A stretch of 58,766 nt of DNA from Candidatus Uhrbacteria bacterium (GTDB lineage: Bacteria > Patescibacteriota > Patescibacteriia > 2-12-FULL-60-25), in contig SICT01000001.1 in the NCBI GenBank assembly GCA_009691315.1, positions 1 through 58,766 on the forward strand, read 5' to 3'. Numbering within the stretch: the stretch's first letter is position 1; every line of letters starts with the position of its first letter. Below are positions 57,704 through 58,766 of this stretch, piece after piece. The position numbers were made by a program, and so were the translations under genes. The notes beneath the pieces were generated by a model, which did no database searches, was not told the DNA's origin, and worked only from the letters and a program-made list of their open reading frames with translations.

Positions 57704-58737
57704 TACTCCTCAGGATCATGTTGTTTCGCGATTTCGTACATACGTTCTGATTGTTGACGGTACCCAACAGGATCTTTCGTCAACCGTTCGATTGATTCCA
57801 CCCAAGCGGACACATCATAAAACGTCACGCACCACGTCGACTCTCCCAGAGTTTCCATGATGCCACCAAGATTGGAAGCGATGAGCGGAAGACCAACGGA
57901 GGCCGCTTCTAAAATCACGGTTGGTTGATTTTCTACAATTTGTGATGGTACGAGCAGGATATCTGCTTGTTTCATTTTTTCTAAGACTTGATCAGACGCC
58001 AGAGCGCCAAAATATCTTACCTGTGCTCCAACCTGTTTGATCCTCTCACGATCTGGCCCATCACCCACGATCCATAATTCATAGGCTGACGATAATTTTT
58101 GTCCTAACTTGATCAACACATCACTCCCCTTTTCTTTCGAGATATGACCGACGAAAAGCAAACGGATCGGCGTATGCGGCACATGTCGATCAACGTGTTT
58201 GATTATGGGCCCAGGATTTGGCAAGACGATTGCCTGTGATTTTTTTCGATTGATGACACCACGACGCTCGTGCTGTTTTAACAACCATTCCGTTGGTGAG
58301 ATAACAATCTCTGGATTCCCTAGATACGTCACCCGCATCACTCCCCAAAAAATTTGCCACGGAGTGATCGTTCGTTCATCTTGCAACTGTCCAGATGGCT
58401 CAAATAGCTGAACATCATGCAACACATGGATCCATTGAATCTTGTGTGCTTGAATCGCTCGTGGCGTTCCGAATCCGCAGCCCGTCAAATTATGCGTGAG
58501 CAAAACATCGGGTTTCCAAGCAAGCATCTCGTTGACCGTTTGTTCCTGCGCTTTTAAATCCTTCAGATGATGTTTGAGCCGCGACCATGCGCCATCTTGC
58601 AACCATGAACAATCCGGTGACCAAACACGAACTTCGTGATCGGCTTGCTTTAGCATCTCCACCTGCCGTTCCGCGATCTGCGCCGCCCCACCTTGATGAA
58701 CGGGCGGGTAGGCATTTGTTAAAACGGCGACGCGCAT
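57664..58737 (-). CDS. GT4-family glycosyltransferase
   Basis: A 357-residue GT-B enzyme. N-terminal half: MRVAVLTNAYPPVHQGGAAQIAERQVEML and IQWIHVLHDVQLFEPSG. C-terminal half: IRLLFVGHISKEKGSDVLIKLGQKL, ELWIVGDGPDRERIK, and the donor-binding EX7E motif in VENQPTVILEAASVGLPLIASNLGG. Length is normal. It belongs with the glycosyltransferase and flippase at the left end of the window as surface glycan machinery. It converges with and overlaps the GT-C-like gene by 40 bases, and a possible preceding gene overlaps its start by 19 bases. Acceptor unknown. Confidence 0.93.
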   Translation of the reverse strand: MRVAVLTNAYPPVHQGGAAQIAERQVEMLKQADHEVRVWSPDCSWLQDGAWSRLKHHLKDLKAQEQTVNEMLAWKPDVLLTHNLTGCGFGTPRAIQAHKIQWIHVLHDVQLFEPSGQLQDERTITPWQIFWGVMRVTYLGNPEIVISPTEWLLKQHERRGVINRKKSQAIVLPNPGPIIKHVDRHVPHTPIRLLFVGHISKEKGSDVLIKLGQKLSSAYELWIVGDGPDRERIKQVGAQVRYFGALASDQVLEKMKQADILLVPSQIVENQPTVILEAASVGLPLIASNLGGIMETLGESTWCVTFYDVSAWVESIERLTKDPVGYRQQSERMYEIAKQHDPEEYQKKILGLLRSNS

Positions 58738-58766
58738 ACTTCTTGATAGATTTTCATCAATCCATC
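58719..58766 (-). CDS. Possible C-terminal end of an upstream gene (edge fragment)
   Basis: A frame open from the right edge codes for DGLMKIYQEVCASPF and a stop at 58719, overlapping the GT4 start. The look (LMKIYQEV) would suit the last helix of another glycosyltransferase, but 15 residues prove nothing. Confidence 0.3.
   Translation of the reverse strand, partial: DGLMKIYQEVCASPF

Noticed and set aside
1..58766. CRISPR arrays, tRNA or rRNA genes, transposases
   Set aside because: No regularly spaced repeats, no T-loop-like sequences in a cloverleaf setting, no rRNA blocks and no transposase motifs were seen on either strand by eye.

Overview
The window looks like a chromosomal piece of a Candidate Phyla Radiation (Patescibacteria) bacterium, possibly near the Uhrbacteria/Magasanikbacteria type. 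The reasons are a compact infA-rpmJ-rpsM-rpsK-rpsD-rpoA-rplQ-rplM-rpsI cluster with short RpoA, a reduced alanyl-tRNA synthetase, a PaaX/Cas2-like regulator of the kind common in that group, a VirD4-like ATPase paired with a membrane protein, a giant cysteine-rich surface protein, and many genes whose -10 box lies about 6-11 bases from the start codon. TGA is used as a stop many times, so the code is the standard bacterial one. No rRNA, tRNA, CRISPR array, transposase or phage gene was seen.

Layout. 1-3091: a truncated GT4 glycosyltransferase and a flippase, then a divergent secreted protein. 3110-7104: translation and RNA polymerase operon. 7108-9991: a DUF4153-type membrane protein, a PaaX/Cas2-like gene bracketed by two 34-bp tripartite palindromes, and an unknown gene. 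10009-20741: a long minus-strand run with alaS, mnmA, rlmN, three peptidoglycan-modifying enzymes (polysaccharide deacetylase, D-Ala-D-Ala carboxypeptidase, L,D-transpeptidase), a VirD4-like ATPase and its membrane partner. 20791-26680: a GC-rich insert-like block with a lipoprotein, purM and purQ/purSL, rich in Shine-Dalgarno sites, terminators and palindromes. 26681-31735: secF, secD (carrying a double parvulin insertion), yidC, nusA. 32036-32742: an isolated GC-rich lipoprotein-like gene. 32752-42918: a 3129-residue cysteine-rich secreted protein and its membrane-anchored partner with calcium-binding-type repeats. 42948-45378: small heat shock protein, a 75-residue unknown, VanW-family protein. 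45466-45704: a probable structured non-coding RNA. 45751-48774: DHFR/RibD-like protein, glutamate dehydrogenase, thioredoxin reductase, thioredoxin. 48799-51204: three consecutive, diverged beta-carbonic-anhydrase-like genes. 51197-58766: infB and truB read divergently from interlocked promoters, then RNase Y, a GT-C-like membrane protein and another GT4 glycosyltransferase.

Together the genes cover translation, membrane protein insertion, envelope building and redox, as expected for a small host-dependent cell. Points that stand out are the repeated tripartite palindrome tied to the Cas2-like gene, SecD fused to parvulin domains, the carbonic-anhydrase-like triplet, palindromic elements inserted in frame inside several proteins, a candidate novel RNA, and two expression styles side by side: near-leaderless host genes against GC-rich genes with Shine-Dalgarno sites. 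All assignments come from reading the sequence; no database search was possible.
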